Notes under the pieces: model-generated
Databases searched by the model: none
Told to the model about the DNA's origin: nothing
The model's input: the letters and a program-made list of their open reading frames with translations, nothing else
Part shown: in pieces, positions 1-11,634 of the stretch
Layout of the letters: each line of letters opens with the position of its first letter
Position numbering within the stretch: position 1 is the first letter of the stretch
DNA from: Gautieria morchelliformis
Lineage: Eukaryota > Basidiomycota > Agaricomycetes > Gomphales > Gomphaceae
Length of the DNA stretch: 64,000 nucleotides
NCBI GenBank assembly: GCA_015179125.1
Contig: WHVA01000276.1
Location: 84,083-148,082 of the forward strand
Reading direction: 5' to 3'
Translations under genes and position numbers: made by a program

Positions 1-2086
1 GTACACTTTCATCTTCCATCTTGTAGTACGAGTATACCATAAATAATGATTTTCTCTTCTGGTTGAGAGTAATACATTGTCGAATATAATGCAAACATCA
101 TACCCCTCATTAGACTATTATATATACAACCTTTATTACATTTATCATATGCTACAACAAAAGGATACTTTGTTTACCAGTCGATATTACCCTTGCAATC
201 CTTATACAATGGGAATCAGGACTTAACACCCATTGTGAAACCATAAAATCTGAGATGCTCTTTATTATTAATCTATATAGATCATCAGAACTATAGAGCT
301 GTGGAAGTATAATGAGCTCTCCACTAGAAAAATCTGACCATTTTTCCAAGAAAACATGTTTGTCATAACAGACAAAGGTTTCTGTTTTTATCTTCAAACC
401 TCCCGTTTTAATGACAGACCTGTGTCCAATTGCCTTGATACCATCTGATTCAAAGGTTAGGATACTACCAAAAAAGGCAGATATCTTATTGACAATCCAT
501 TTTATAGTGAGCATCATCTCCTTCATCTATATGAATTGACAACTTTGTAAAATCAGTTTTTATTTAGCATTTTGTATGTCATCAAACCAGTAGAATTCTG
601 CAACTGTAGATAATAATCATATGATTCTATAACTAATAGAGGGTAGGAGCTGTAGTGATTATATGAATCCTGTCAAAACAAAAAGTGAATACACACTGAG
701 TGTAATATAATATACAAGCTGGACCAACGATGTCATATATCCCTACAGTAGGAGATAAAGTGACATTTATACATCCAACCCTGATATGGAGCTGGAATCG
801 TACCACAAGTTTTTGGTGAAACTTGCTGCTGTGTGCAAACACTTTGCTTACTACGCCACCCAGGAAGTATTTTGCAACCTGGAATTCACCTGTTGGGGGG
901 TTATCAATGGAATTGATAGCACCAGAGCCTTGCTACGCAAATGTTAGGAAAAAGCTTCAACTCCTCGAAACATCATTGACTTGGCGGGGTGTACAACATG
1001 GGCTCCCGGAATATTGAGAAGCACCTTGACGATGCTCAGGAAAGATGTCTAAAACTCCCCTGGAATGATTCCGTTTCTAGTGTGACTCGACACCTTGACA
1101 ATGCTCACATTGTCAGGTGCAAACATCTCCCATGCCCTGCTGTGAATGGTCAACTCCAAGCACTGGAACAGTTGGTATTTACATGCGCGTAATGGATGAT
1201 CTGAACATTGCCGATGGTGGACCATAGGGTTTTTTATGGTGGGGCGCAGGAGGATTGTGGGGCGGAGGGAGGTGGGAGGCCGGAGGGGGTGTTATTATGC
1301 GGTGTTGAGAAGGTGGAAGGGCGGGAACATCTGGACAGGGCGAGTGTGGAGAGCCATGCATATACCAGTGGGACCGCAAATGGCAGCACATTGATCGATA
1401 TACCATGTGCAGAGCGAGGCGGCACCATCTCTGTGCCTTCTATGCCCTCCCACGCCCCCTCCGTCCACTCGGACACCTCCTCGTCATTGACACGAAGAGT
1501 CTCCCCACCCGCCAGTGCCGGGGCGGACTTATAAGCCCCTCTGCCCCGTGCGACGACCAAGCTGCACACCATGCTCCGCAAACCGGGCCCCAGCCCCATC
1601 CACGCCAGCACTGTGTCATCCCCCATGCCTTGGCCGCGCCCCCGCCCGAGCGCGCCAGCGTGCACGGCGGGGACCATGACGATCCTGGGCATACACACTC
1701 GGCACTGCATGGAGGTGATAGCGGGCTGGTGGAGGATGTAGGGGAGGGGGGGAGGGGCGCGGACTGTGGGCGCTGGGAAGACGATCCAGAACCTGTAGAA
1801 TGTTCTGGGGCAGGAGCACGCAGGCACAGGTGCAGGTGCTACTGGAGGGAGATGGTGCAAGGGAGGAGGCCACAGGGGTGGCGGACGCGAGCCATGTATC
1901 TTCTTCCTCGGCAGCTGCTCCGTATTTGACCCCGAGTCGGTAACGCCCAACTTCCATAGTCCCCAACTCTCTCCGAAGGAGAGGGAGGGCTGGTTGAACG
2001 CGAATGTCCGTGACTTCACTGACGGGGATTCACTTTCTAATTTTCTTGGCAGACACATCCTATTGAATTTCAATCCGTGGGGCTTT
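1..2086. other. Unassigned sequence, no gene recognised
   Basis: The first 800 bases are AT-rich and the part from about 1200 to 2080 is GC-rich. A 124-codon minus-strand reading frame (152-526) and a 279-codon minus-strand frame (1234-2073) are open, but both lack a recognisable domain. The second is Pro/Arg-rich and overlaps open frames on the other strand, as GC-rich non-coding DNA often does. No splice pattern joins them into a convincing product. Confidence 0.3.
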
Positions 2087-2090
2087 ACTT

Positions 2091-2431
2091 ATCTTACAGC
2101 TGTTTGCATTACCTAAGGCGCGCGTCACTTTTGACTCCGCGTAAACGCCCAGAACTTGCGAACATGATATCTCGACCGTTTCTCAATGAAATGGCATGAA
2201 AGTTGAATCAAAATACTCAGAAGAAAATCAGCTAGTGCACCCATGGCATATTGTTGTATGAAAATTCATGTTGGAAATCTCTCTAAAACGGCCCTTGTAG
2301 CAAGACAGTGAACGCGAGTGCTGCGAAGCTTTTGCACTTCGCAAGTCAAACAGAGCATAGTTATAGAGTATAGAACAAATTTATTGGTATTACACCATGT
2401 TCGTGTATATACAAGCCCCATTGCCGGTCTG
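2091..2431 (+). repeat. Left arm of a 340-bp inverted repeat (partner 11292-11634)
   Basis: Reading rightwards from 2091, this sequence matches the reverse complement of 11292-11634 almost base for base over the first 150 bases (for example CTTTTGACTCCGCGTAAACG in both) and then with more small changes to about 2431. The arms lie 8.9 kb apart and face each other. Neither arm contains a domain I recognise. They could be two copies of a dispersed repeat or the termini of a large decayed element. Confidence 0.85.
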
Positions 2432-3230
2432 ATGGACTAATAATGTGTAGATGAAGGGCCATGGCCGTGCATATAATGAGACGATGAAAACAACTGTCGG
2501 CGCTCTGATACTTGTACATACAAAAAGTATCAGGAGTCTGGAGAATAGCAGGTGAAGAGGCCCAGGGCACGATGGGGTCTCTCAAGTCGTGAAAGACCGA
2601 CGAGTGAGGCCAATAGTGTGAACAACACAGTCCTCCAGACTCTTCAGTGCCATCGATAGCATCTGTGCTGAGGATAGACACGAGCCCTTCGACGTCCTCA
2701 GGGAGAGTCTGGCTCGGAACACTTTTCATGAGATCAACCAATCGTAAACGGCCTGGCTGCTATGGCAGTCGAAATGCACAAAAATTAGCCCGCGCCCGCG
2801 CTAGTCATGAATCTTGTCCAGTTTGGTGTCGCGATCCTTATTGGGTTTGGCCTGTGGCTTAAACGTGGCCTCGAATTCGTCGAATGATGCCTCAAGAAGA
2901 GAATTTCAGTGCTCGAAGGCCTGGATTCCCGTTGTTCACACACTTATAATTTTTCAAGATTGCTCATGGCGCACTCAGTGAATGCACAAAAAAAAGTTTT
3001 TTGAGCAATGGAAGCCAATTAACAGTACAAAGCATCAGACACATATCTATGTGATGAGGCAAGGATGAACACAGCGAACAGCGAGCGGCGATTGAGACCC
3101 ATAGCAAGAGCTATCTATCAGCAGCAGGCAAAGAGGGATCATATGACTTAGAAGCGATATAGAGGGGACATGCATACCTAATTGTTGACGGGTTTCAATC
3201 CCTCCTTCTTGGCATTGGGCTTGTTCCCTT
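2432..3230. other. Unassigned intergenic sequence
   Basis: Only short open frames on both strands, none with a recognisable motif. A minus-strand frame (2361-2741) overlaps the end of the inverted repeat. I see no RNA gene or promoter here that I can support. Confidence 0.3.
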
Positions 3231-3234
3231 TTGA

Positions 3235-4562
3235 TCAAGTGGCAGCATCGGACTCAAGTGCATACGAGTCAGAATCACTCAGCGTCTGACTCCTGTCTTC
3301 AGAAGGATTTTGCTGCACATTGAAATTTAGCGTAAGATCATCAGCACGGCACAAATAAATGCCCAGCACCTCGTGGTCGTCTTCCCCTTGATCTTCCACA
3401 TCACCCTGCTCGTCCTCAGCATCACCTGCGTCATTACTGTCCACAGCCAACTCTTGTGCCTGAGCCTCTTGCAGCACAGTGGCGCGTTCTTCTCCATTTT
3501 CTTCGAGGCTCACATGGACCTGCCAAACACAATATATGTTAGCAATTAATTATTATAATAACTAATATAATAACTAATATATACCTCTTCGTGCTGTTCC
3601 TGTCGTTCTTGTCGTTCCTGTTGTTCCTGATGGCACACGGGCACGAGCGGCCTTCCTGTATCGTTCCTTGTGCCTCTGGTAGTCGCTCTTGTTGCAAAGA
3701 ATCTACGTGATCATGGCTTCGATGGGCCACGAGTTTTCGTATTGCTTCAACTCCGGGAATCGTTTCTCAACCTATGATACTGCATTAGAAAGCCCCAATA
3801 ACATCATGTAGATGGATTAATTACTGAGCGCAAGATTAATGCGACTTTCTGGGGGTCTTGTTTACGCTTTCTGCCCTCAAGATGATGACTAACAACCTCG
3901 TCGCGGACTGCAGCCTATAGGAGGTCAAAATGATCAGTAATGACCATTCATAGTACGCGTGTACGTACCCTGATGTCCAAGTATTTTGCGCCGTCGCTCT
4001 CCAAGCCCATATGTTCCTTGAGGTTATACCCTTTACTCCCGTGTTCACCTGTCCCTTTCTTTCCAGCAGCCCCGAACGGCTTAGGGATCAGGGCTCGTAT
4101 CTTCTTGTCCTTACGCTTGTATTGGTGGGAGCGACTGTCACTGTCGGAAGAATCAGAATCAGATTCAGAGACTGGGCGTATGTACGTGTCAGTCTCAAGC
4201 ACTTGGTAGAGTATAATAGTAGCTCAGGGTATTTGTGGGAATTTTTGGAATTTTTCTTCGTTTGCTGCTTGGGTTCACTGCCTGAAACACATAATATTGT
4301 GAAATATCTTGTCACCACGTTAAAGGGCTCACATACCGGAAGACATTTCGAAACCCTCCGCATCGCTGCCAACTCCAGAACTTTCGGAATCATGGGCGAT
4401 GACCTTCTTCTTTCAAGCGGCCTTCTTTTTGTGCATGTTACCCTTCGCATCCTCCAGCTGTTGCATGTAGAGCTTGTGGCGTTCTTTATATGAAGGACGG
4501 GGACTTGAGGTCTTCTTGGGGTTAGATTTTGCCTTGCTGGTATGTTTTGAAGCTTTGACCAT
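3235..4562 (-). pseudogene. Decayed multi-exon gene, basic N-terminus and acidic C-terminus
   Basis: The minus strand starts MVKASKHTSKAKSNPKK at 4562 and reads basic, then Ser/Asp-rich (SESDSDSSDSDS), then LIPKPFGAAGK and a GYNLKEHMGLESDGAKYLD block, then AAVRDEVVSHHLEGRKRK, VEKRFPELKQYENSWPIEA, and an acidic last exon ending at 3235. Plausible GT-AG introns separate the blocks: donor GTATGTGAG near 4337, acceptor CAG before GCAGTGAACC, donor GTACGTAC near 3967, acceptor TATAG before GCTGCAG. Two in-frame stops break it: a TGA at 4411-4413 between two lysine-rich stretches, and a TAG after PIEAMIT near 3709. A frame change is also needed near 4205. The IPKP and KRFPEL...WP blocks resemble a repeated Agaricomycete hypothetical family often found near transposons; its function is unknown to me. 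Confidence 0.5.
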
Positions 4563-4569
4563 GATGACG

Positions 4570-4985
4570 AAAGAGAGGGCAAGTGGTGGAAGCAGCTGGA
4601 AGAACACATGGCTCAAGAAACACATATGTCAGGAGAGAGTGAAATGTCACGTGATCTATCCGTGCAACGTGTTATGGTGTCCTGTTGATCATCTGGATGC
4701 AGGCTTCAAACTCCGATGCACCCCTCACCGCCCACAAGGCTTCATGTACATCAGTAATTAGAAAAATACCAATTAAGAGATTAAAAGAATTGTTGAGCGT
4801 ATATTTTACTGTTTCTCCCGGGCACACGAAGAGGACCGACGGGGTTCTCTACGACGTTGAAAGGGAATCCCTCGACCTTTTTTTTATATACATCAAAATC
4901 CCAAAATAGTCTCCTAGAAATGTCCCTGTTATTCTGAGAACCCATGTAGAACTGATCACGAAGGTTTGGCCTATGGAGAAAAGAA
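4570..4985. other. Unassigned gap
   Basis: No recognisable coding or RNA signal between the decayed gene upstream and the TPR fragment. Confidence 0.3.
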
Positions 4986-4989
4986 GCAC

Positions 4990-5330
4990 GGGGACAAGAG
5001 TTGCGTATATCTTAAACCATGTCAAGAGCGCAAGTGCCATGTTGTAGAGGGAGGAGGATCAGTCAGGATGCAGTGCATGTCATAGCTTGAGTGCTTCTCG
5101 ATGCAATGAAATCGCCTCCTCCAGGTCTTTGTGTCGACTGTACTGCTCAAACCGTGTCGACAGCGCAGTTGCGATGTTGCCTTTCGATAACGTGAAATTG
5201 TCAAATCCAAGTCCTCCTGTTCACCAGACTTGTTAAATCGTGTTCCAAGGGTGGCGAGGGAGAGGGCCGGATCAGAATGCGGCGCAGGTTCCAGAACAAG
5301 TGTTTCTCTGAATGATGAAATTGTGGCCAC
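4990..5330 (-). pseudogene. TPR-repeat protein fragment
   Basis: The minus strand encodes two consecutive tetratricopeptide-like units in different frames: LATLGTRFNKSGEQEDLDL (from 5330), then LSTRFEQYSRHKDLEEAIS followed by LHREALKL. The spacing and the 'LG-x-RF ... DLD-I' and 'HREAL' patterns are those of the TPR arrays of Agaricomycete CHAT-type proteins (knowledge of the family). A frameshift near 5170 and two in-frame stops after HREALKL break the reading frame, and neither the protease-like domain nor a start is present. It is a short relic of a large repeat-protein family, probably left by recombination. Confidence 0.6.
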
Positions 5331-5339
5331 CAGACCTTC

Positions 5340-5782
5340 CTGATGACCGCGTTCTATCCGATCGTCGGTGTCAGATGGTGCCGATGTCTCTACTCTTCGA
5401 TGGCATGCTGCTGGGATGTTTTGTCAACTAAGTCACCAGTGTCGTCAGGGTTTTCGCGGGGAATCTGACCATCCTAATAGAATGGAGCTATTAGCGCAAA
5501 CCTCTCAGAAAAGTCGCTCTGCCGTACAGGATCGAGGTGATTTCGCAGGGTTAGTCTCACGCGCAGCAGCGTTCCTGCTGCACCGTCGCATGCAAGAGAC
5601 ACAGTCTTGGCCTGGCTGGCATGGTGCTGTGCGAGGAAACCATGGTTTAGCCAGCGTAATAATGCACGTGACAGGTCGTTTGTTTTGATACCTTTTCATA
5701 CTTACTGGCTGCCTGTTTTCCTGGAACTCTTGAATCTTCCTCACCGGTCTCCCCACTCAGCCTCGTAAAGCTTACAACGTAG
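5340..5782. other. Sequence upstream of transposase 1
   Basis: No gene recognised. It probably holds the 5' end and inverted repeat of the Tc1/mariner-like element whose transposase starts at 5783, but I could not find a terminal repeat matching 6990-7140 by eye. Confidence 0.3.
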
Positions 5783-6988
5783 ATGTCTGAATGCTTCAAG
5801 GCAACTCGTCGTCACTATTCTGACGATCTCAAGCAGCATATAATCTACCAGCATGTGAAGTTTGGAATGACGACTGCTCAAATTGCTGAGAACTTGGACA
5901 TGTCTATTCGGGTAGTTCAGAGAACCCTGCATATCTGGCAAGAAATCGGTAACGTAGTCAAAGATCCAAGGACATACGCAAAACGCGGTAAGGCTTGTTT
6001 ACTTGATTCGGGCAGCGTTGAGGTATGCAACATTACTACTTTTGGACCAACAACGTATGCTAATATTATCATACATACCAGTTTATACTTGCATTACTTG
6101 AACAACAGCCCGACATTTACTTAGATGACATCGCTGAAGAGTTGCTGGCGCAACGGAATGTCTCTGTATCGCTGTCAACTATTCAGAGGACATTGGAACT
6201 TCTTGGAGTTACTTCAAAGAAGGTGAGAGCAGCTGTTAGGTTAGAATGGAATGCAACTGACCGCTATTAGCTCTCTAAAGCAGCAGCAGAACGCTGCGAA
6301 GATGCACATCGAAGGCTTTGTTTTGCACTGGGGCATGAGCCGGCATGGCGCATGGTGTTTACAGACGAAAGTTCAGTAAACATGCTTACAACCTATCGGA
6401 CCATGGGCCATGCATATAAAGGCCAACGCGCTAAAGTTCGCAGTTTCTTTCAGCGGGGAGACAGGTATGTACATGTTCGCTGATGTAGTCTTTTATTCAC
6501 CGTTTATTGTAGATATTCTGTCTTGCCTGCGCTCGCAGTAGACAGCATTTTATACGCTCATGTTGTAAAAGGCTCCTTCAACGGCGCAACCTTCAAGCTC
6601 TTTATACAAGGTTTGCTGCAAAATATGAACCCTTACCCTGCCCCCAAGAGTGTTTTGATTATGGACAACTGTGCCATCCATCACGTAGATTGTATTCAGG
6701 AGAGGTGCGATGAGCGGTGTTTTTTTTTTTTATCTAGTTTTTCCTCGTATTTATCTTGATTTCAGGGGTGTAAAGCTCTACTACTTACCACCCTATTCAC
6801 CTGATTATAACCCTATAGAGGAGTGCTTTTCTTATATGAAAAGCTACATTCGACGTCATGGGAAGCGGTTCAGGGCTGAGGTGGAAGCCGGTCATCGAGA
6901 TCGGCCTTATCTATTTCTGTATGAAGCACTAAGTAAGGTGACAGCTCATCAGTCATGGGGGTGGTTTCATCACTCGAAATATGTGTAA
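5783..6988 (+). CDS. Tc1/mariner-like DD34E transposase, five exons, apparently intact
   Basis: Cut-and-paste transposase. Predicted exons 5783-6022, 6082-6222, 6271-6464, 6513-6716 and 6766-6988 give about 333 residues with no stop; introns are 48-59 nt with GT-AG ends. The N-terminus (FGMTTAQIAENLDMS) is a helix-turn-helix DNA-binding domain. The catalytic triad is visible: D in VFTDES, D in LIMDNCAIHH, and E in YSPDYNPIEE, with 34 residues between the second D and E. The last donor (GTGTTT at 6717) was chosen over GTGCGA at 6705 because it gives the DD34E spacing and the same exon-4 length as the second transposase at 37098-38329. The ATG at 5783 opens the first exon. Terminal inverted repeats were not identified, so mobility is uncertain. 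The product would act in the nucleus on its own ends. Confidence 0.85.
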
Positions 6989-6989
6989 C

Positions 6990-7300
6990 TTCAAACGCGA
7001 CGTGTTTCTTGTAAAAGGTATTTACACTGCGTTTTCCACCCAAAAATTGCTTTTGTATCAATTCTCAAATAATACTTTCATTGAGAAGTCACCTCGGGGT
7101 GTCCCCAGGTTTATCCTTGGATGAAATTTGAAATGTCTCATAGGCTTGTCACGGCGGACACAAGGTGCAGCGGATTTCTACCACACGCGTCGCGTCTTCA
7201 ATGTCCTCATCGCTCCTACTGCTCTGAACTATAGCTAAGCTCCGTTTGGCACCACGACATTGTGGAATTCTCAGTCTTAGTCGCTTCCTGTGTACTCTGT
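6990..7300. other. 3' flank of transposase 1
   Basis: Non-coding sequence after the transposase stop, up to the start of the GT17 fragment. It may include the right terminus of the element; no clear inverted repeat found. Confidence 0.3.
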
Positions 7301-7316
7301 ACAAATTCGGTGCATG

Positions 7317-7730
7317 CCTTGTGGTCTTCGTCCCTGCGGCTCATCAAAGCGTGCACGGCGCCGTTGCCACTGCACCTCCAGATGCGCAACTACATCTACT
7401 AGTTCGAGTGGCCATACAGCTGGGGGAGCTGGTGCGCGCAGATACACGAGTGGGGCACCCGCGAGTTCTATATCCATTCGAAGGCGATGGACGTCGTGTT
7501 GGCAGATGCGGGGTGGCATTGCAGGTGTGCGTCTCCTCCCATGGCTGGCTGCGCCGCCGGTGGCTAATGTTGAGGTTGACGGGCGCTGCAGTTATTGCTT
7601 CAGGTATATCCATGAATTCGTGACGAAAATGCAAGGTGCGTTTTTTCAGTTCACGGTGTGCTTTGGCTGGCAGTCAGTCAATTACTTATTGTGTGGTTTG
7701 CGCGTAGGCTTCTCGCATGCCGATTGTACT
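7317..7730 (+). pseudogene. Truncated copy of the GT17 glycosyltransferase gene
   Basis: Closely similar, intron for intron, to 15585-16035 of the intact GT17 gene in this window. It covers the end of exon 2 (LQMRNYIY, then WPYSWGSW-like and HEWGTREFYIH-like stretches), the intron, exon 3 ([15 protein letters not shown]), the next intron and the start of exon 4 (GFSHAD). Exons 1, 5, 6 and 7 are missing. A TAG replaces the serine codon after NYIY (near 7402), and the left boundary shows a deletion relative to the parent. Because introns are kept, the copy arose at DNA level, not from mRNA. It joins directly to a ketoreductase fragment at about 7730. Confidence 0.85.
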
Positions 7731-8420
7731 TTCGCCTTCCGGGACGATGAAGGTTTCAGAAAAGTTTTTGCATCGAAAACTGGGGCTTGCGGAGTTCTAG
7801 AAAGTGCCCTTCCAGGAGGGGTCGCTGCTCTGGATTTCTTTATTATAACTTTTTCATCTGTGGTGGGCTTGTTTGGGAATGGGGGACAGGCGAATTATAG
7901 CAGGTCGGCAGTAGCCTCTGGATTCATGACATTCACTATCTAATACGGCTAACGCGGCGCAAACACTACGTTAGATGGAATGGTGCGCAACTGGGATAAC
8001 GCCTTCACCTTCGTATTGCCGGCGGTGACAGATGGCGGCGGCTTAGCATCGGAGACCCGGGAGCAAGGGGGACGACTAGGTCATCTGACGGTTGGTCAAC
8101 AGTTCACTGCGAGCGATTTCTCATCTGATTTAAGTAATTTCTACAGCCTTGGGGTATGTCTTCTCAACGTGCGTATGAAAGTCCGGGTGTGACTGTTGCA
8201 AAATTCAAACTCATTCTATTTTCCAGGGATCTGTTACTGCCTTGAAGATGGCATTCGGAAACTAGCAGATGGCCCTTTTTGGCAGTATATCCCCGACTTT
8301 GATTGGAATCTTGTGCAAAGGCATCTTGGTTCTTCGGCACTATTCGAACATCTGGTGGCCATGACTGCCGACAAGGTTGATAGGTTGTATGAAGAAAAGT
8401 GTCGCATCATGTTGTGCTAG
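7731..8420 (+). pseudogene. Ketoreductase (KR) fragment of a polyketide-synthase-like protein
   Basis: The plus strand reads a short-chain-dehydrogenase-like KR tail: VFASKTGACGVLESALPGG, LDFFIITFSSVVGLFGNGGQ followed by ANYS, then after stops (TAA near 7942) TLDGMVRNWDNAFTFVLPA. A GTATGT intron at about 8154 leads to CLEDGIRKLADGPFWQYIPD and the stop at 8420. 'FSS...G..GQ.NY' is the KR signature around the catalytic Ser and Tyr (family knowledge). The N-terminal Rossmann half and every other PKS domain are absent. The frame is open across the GT17 junction at 7730, but upstream GT17 has a stop, so a working chimera is unlikely. An NRPS-like reductase is a possible alternative source. Confidence 0.6.
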
Positions 8421-8457
8421 AAAGTGTAGACATAGTGACATAGTTGAAACAAAGGTA

Positions 8458-10155
8458 CTACAACTGTGTTAACCCATGTTGTGCTGCTTTTTTACCCCTA
8501 ACCTGGTCTCGAACGCTCCTAACAACGAACTGAGCATTGCCCTGGCTTAAAGAGTAAGGTGGTGCTTCAAAGAAAGCCTCGTTTTCCTGCGCAAGTTCGT
8601 CAATTGTATAAAAGTCCCGTTCAAGAAGTTGATTTGTCAAGTTGTTGAAATTACGCCTAGGGTTAGCCGCTGCAAGCTGCAGAAAAAACTCCTCGATGCT
8701 TGGGTAATCAATTGCGAGAGATAGGTCTGCACTGGGTGTTTGCCGTACCACCTGCTGTGCTTTTGCACCATTTGCACCAACCAAGCCAGCCATCCCCATC
8801 ATCATGGCGGTCATAGCTTGCACAACTGCCATATCAGCAGTGGGGGCAGGGATGGCCGGGATAGCGGGGGCAATTGCCTGGGTTGGCTGAGTTACTCCAG
8901 GGTGGGATTCAGGGTCGGGTTTACGCATATGAAACTCAGCAAAGAGTTCACTGCGAGGTGGATTAGTATGGGATACACCGTCAATTCCCATTGCCTGCTC
9001 AAAAGTCAGAATACAAGTGAAAATAAAAACAGAGCCCTTACCAGTGCGGTGGCCCAACCTGACAAGTGTAGCATGTTCAATGCAATGTGCACACCGTGTT
9101 TGTTTACCTTACACCATATGTCTGGGCCACATTTTTGACACTTGAGCAACTGCTCGAGCTTCGCATATTCACTGAGATGCTTTTCCGCTTGCTCTTGCTC
9201 TTCATCTAATCCACCTTCATCATCCAGTGAGTCTAAATTGAGCAGCTTTTTCTTGCTGCCACACAAAGCCTTTTTCAGGGCTGCCTTAGCCGCCACACCC
9301 TTCATACTGCTCTCCTTCAACTTGTTACGAAGTGCTTCGATGTACTGGTAAAATAGTTGAGAAGGTAGGCAACTTTGATGCAAAATATGAAGCATTACCT
9401 CTTTTGGTTCAATAACTATTTCCCCTTGTATAATTTTATCCTTTTTGCCGAGGGTCTTCACATGCTCGTGCAAACCTTGCCAGTCTTTTTCATTCTCTAA
9501 ACCGATCGGAGTCCTCCCTGTTTTTTCCATTTTGTATTGGAGAATAGGCTTCTTTGGAATGTTTTGACATCCAATTGCATCGTGTAATTTTCTTAGTGCG
9601 ATTTCAAATGAACAGACGAGTGGAATCGTTACTCGCGTAGATCCAGCTGAGAGACCAGATGGAACAAAAAAGGCTAGCTCTAAGTATAAGAATAGATACA
9701 TCGTTATATGGGTCTTCTGATGATCTGATTTGATGGGAAACTTACCCCGATCGAGGTCTGACAGTTCCTCCTGCTTTGGTGGTCGACCCTGTCCCTTTTT
9801 TACTACAGCCACTTTGACCTCCTTGACCTCAGATGCCAAGTCACTGTCAGATGCGTCGGATAAGTCAGATGTGGTGTTGACCTCCTGTGACCCATCTGAG
9901 ATGTAGGGATGGTCCTCTTTCGAAGCCTGTGTACTGCTGTCGCTTTTGGCGGGGTGGGATTCAAGGCTTTCTAGGAGTTTCACAGTGGGGATTTTTTTTC
10001 CGTACAGGGCGACTTCGGTGAGCATCGTCATTCTCATCCAACTTCGCTGGTTCTACTGATTCGTGCTGGCCATCCACCTGAACAGGCTCATTGCAATTCT
10101 TTTTCTTTGCAGCCACAGCTTTGCGTAGGGCTGACTGCGACCGTTTGTTGCCCAT
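8458..10155 (-). CDS. Unnamed repeated family protein, four exons, CxxC motif
   Basis: Exons (minus) 10155-9746, 9679-9399, 9344-9042 and 8994-8458 join in phase to about 509 residues. The N-terminus is basic (MGNKRSQSALRKAVAAKKK), followed by a Ser/Asp-rich stretch and an AT-hook-like KGQGRPPK. Exon 2 has ALRKLHDAIGCQ and exon 3 has a Lys-rich segment and LLKCQKCGPDIWCKVNKHG, a small Cys cluster. Exon 4 has an Ala/Met-rich linker and an acidic helical tail. The frame needs one base fewer in the A8 run (T8 on plus, 9992-9999), so either there is a sequencing error or the gene is freshly broken. A second, decayed member is at 26296-36791. I recall similar hypothetical proteins as multicopy in Agaricomycetes; the function is unknown. 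The Cys cluster and basic arm suggest nucleic-acid or chromatin contact (inference). Confidence 0.65.
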
Positions 10156-11291
10156 GCGACTCTTCAAGGAGTTGAGAGTTGGAACCAGCTTTCACACACG
10201 CTGAAGGTTCGCTAATGCAGCTTCCGAATATTACCCACCTGTACTCTACACTCCTGCAGTTCAACAACAATATCATGATTTTTATTGCGTATGTGGCGAG
10301 CTACGTGGGGACCGTGAGCACCTCAGCATCGCTGGACAAGATGTGCAGATGATGACAGTGCCGACTGGGACGTCGCCTGTGCACTATGCCATAGGGATGG
10401 GCGCGGTAATTTCAACGAAGTCAGTGTGCAAAAGGCGGTATGTGGAACAAGGATGGGCAATCGGGTGCGTCTGTGCATGTTTCGCCTAGCTTGTCGTTCA
10501 CTTCACGCTCACAGCCTGCTACAACATCAGCATCATTCTCGACTGGGCGTCCGGGTTCGCGACATTCCATGGGAATGTCTATACTTATGTACTTCATATC
10601 CATTGTTTGTCTTCCGGCGGCATATCTCGACAGATCGTCCTTCTCGGGAAATACGCCAAGAGCGCCTTCTACCTTGTTGACACGCTGCCGCAGGAGCTGG
10701 GCGTGCGATGTCTGTCTCCCTTCAGCTGTTCATCACTACCATCAGCTTGTTCTACCGGGTCTAGAGCAGTATTATTGCCACGCTAGGGCGTCAAAACTTG
10801 TACGACGATCCACTCATCCCTATCGACATATTCATTTGACCTCAACTTTATAGGCCCTTGAGTTTCTGTTAGCTCATCGTGAAACATTCTGATCTTGCCA
10901 CGAGATAGCACGCTCATTCCGTAGCTGCAGCAAATCCAAGAAAAGGAATTACCAGAAAGCGACACCAAACGTGAGGGAGCAGTTGTCAAAGTCGCTGGTG
11001 CGTCCCCTTAACTTCCGCGATCAAACTACCTTGTGAATTTGCGCCAATGTTTACACTGATCGGCGTTTCGTATCAACACGGTAGCTTTCAATGCTTTCTG
11101 TCAAGTGGAGCTGGTACTTGAGGATACCGTGCCGGGCATGCTCGAAGTTACTTTGCAAGTGAATGGTGCGTAATCAACCTCGCGTCTCTTGGTGTCAATT
11201 AAGCCCCGAGCAGATATGACGACGTCATTGTGCGGCCCACCCACTTTCAGACTTGATCCCTTGGGCCTCACCTACACTTGAGTCCGTCAGA
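10156..11291. other. Unassigned, possibly degraded coding sequence
   Basis: Several short frames are open on both strands, but none forms a recognisable domain. A plus-strand stretch reads TSPVHYAIGMGAV and FTLTACYNISIILDWASGFA, hydrophobic and possibly from a membrane protein. Stops interrupt it and I cannot name it. Confidence 0.25.
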
Positions 11292-11634
11292 TGTATCCAC
11301 CGGCAACAGGGCTTGTATATATCAGAACATCTTGTAATATACTACCAATAAAGTTGTTTCTATGCTCTATAGTGCTCTGTTGACTTGTGAACTGCAAAAA
11401 CTTCGCCGCACTCGCGTTCGCCGTCTTGCTACAAGGGCCGTTGTAGGCAGATTTACAACATGCGTTTTCATACAATTATATGCCGTGAGTGCACTAGCTA
11501 ATTTTCTTCTGAATATTTTGATTCAACTTTCATGCCATTTCATTGAGAAACAGTCGAGATATCATGTTCGCAAGTTCTGGGCGTTTACGCGGAGTCAAAA
11601 GTGACGCATGCCTTAGGTAATGCAAACAGCTGTA
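11292..11634 (-). repeat. Right arm of the 340-bp inverted repeat (partner 2091-2431)
   Basis: Reverse complement of 2091-2431; see the partner. The outer ends (GCTGTTTGCATTACCTAAGG on the reverse strand) coincide with sharp loss of similarity on both sides, so the outer boundaries are about 2090 and 11635. Confidence 0.85.

Noticed and set aside
1234-2073. 279-codon open frame on minus, possible gene
   Set aside because: GC-rich, Pro/Arg-rich translation with several overlapping open frames on both strands and no domain. I would need RNA support to call it.
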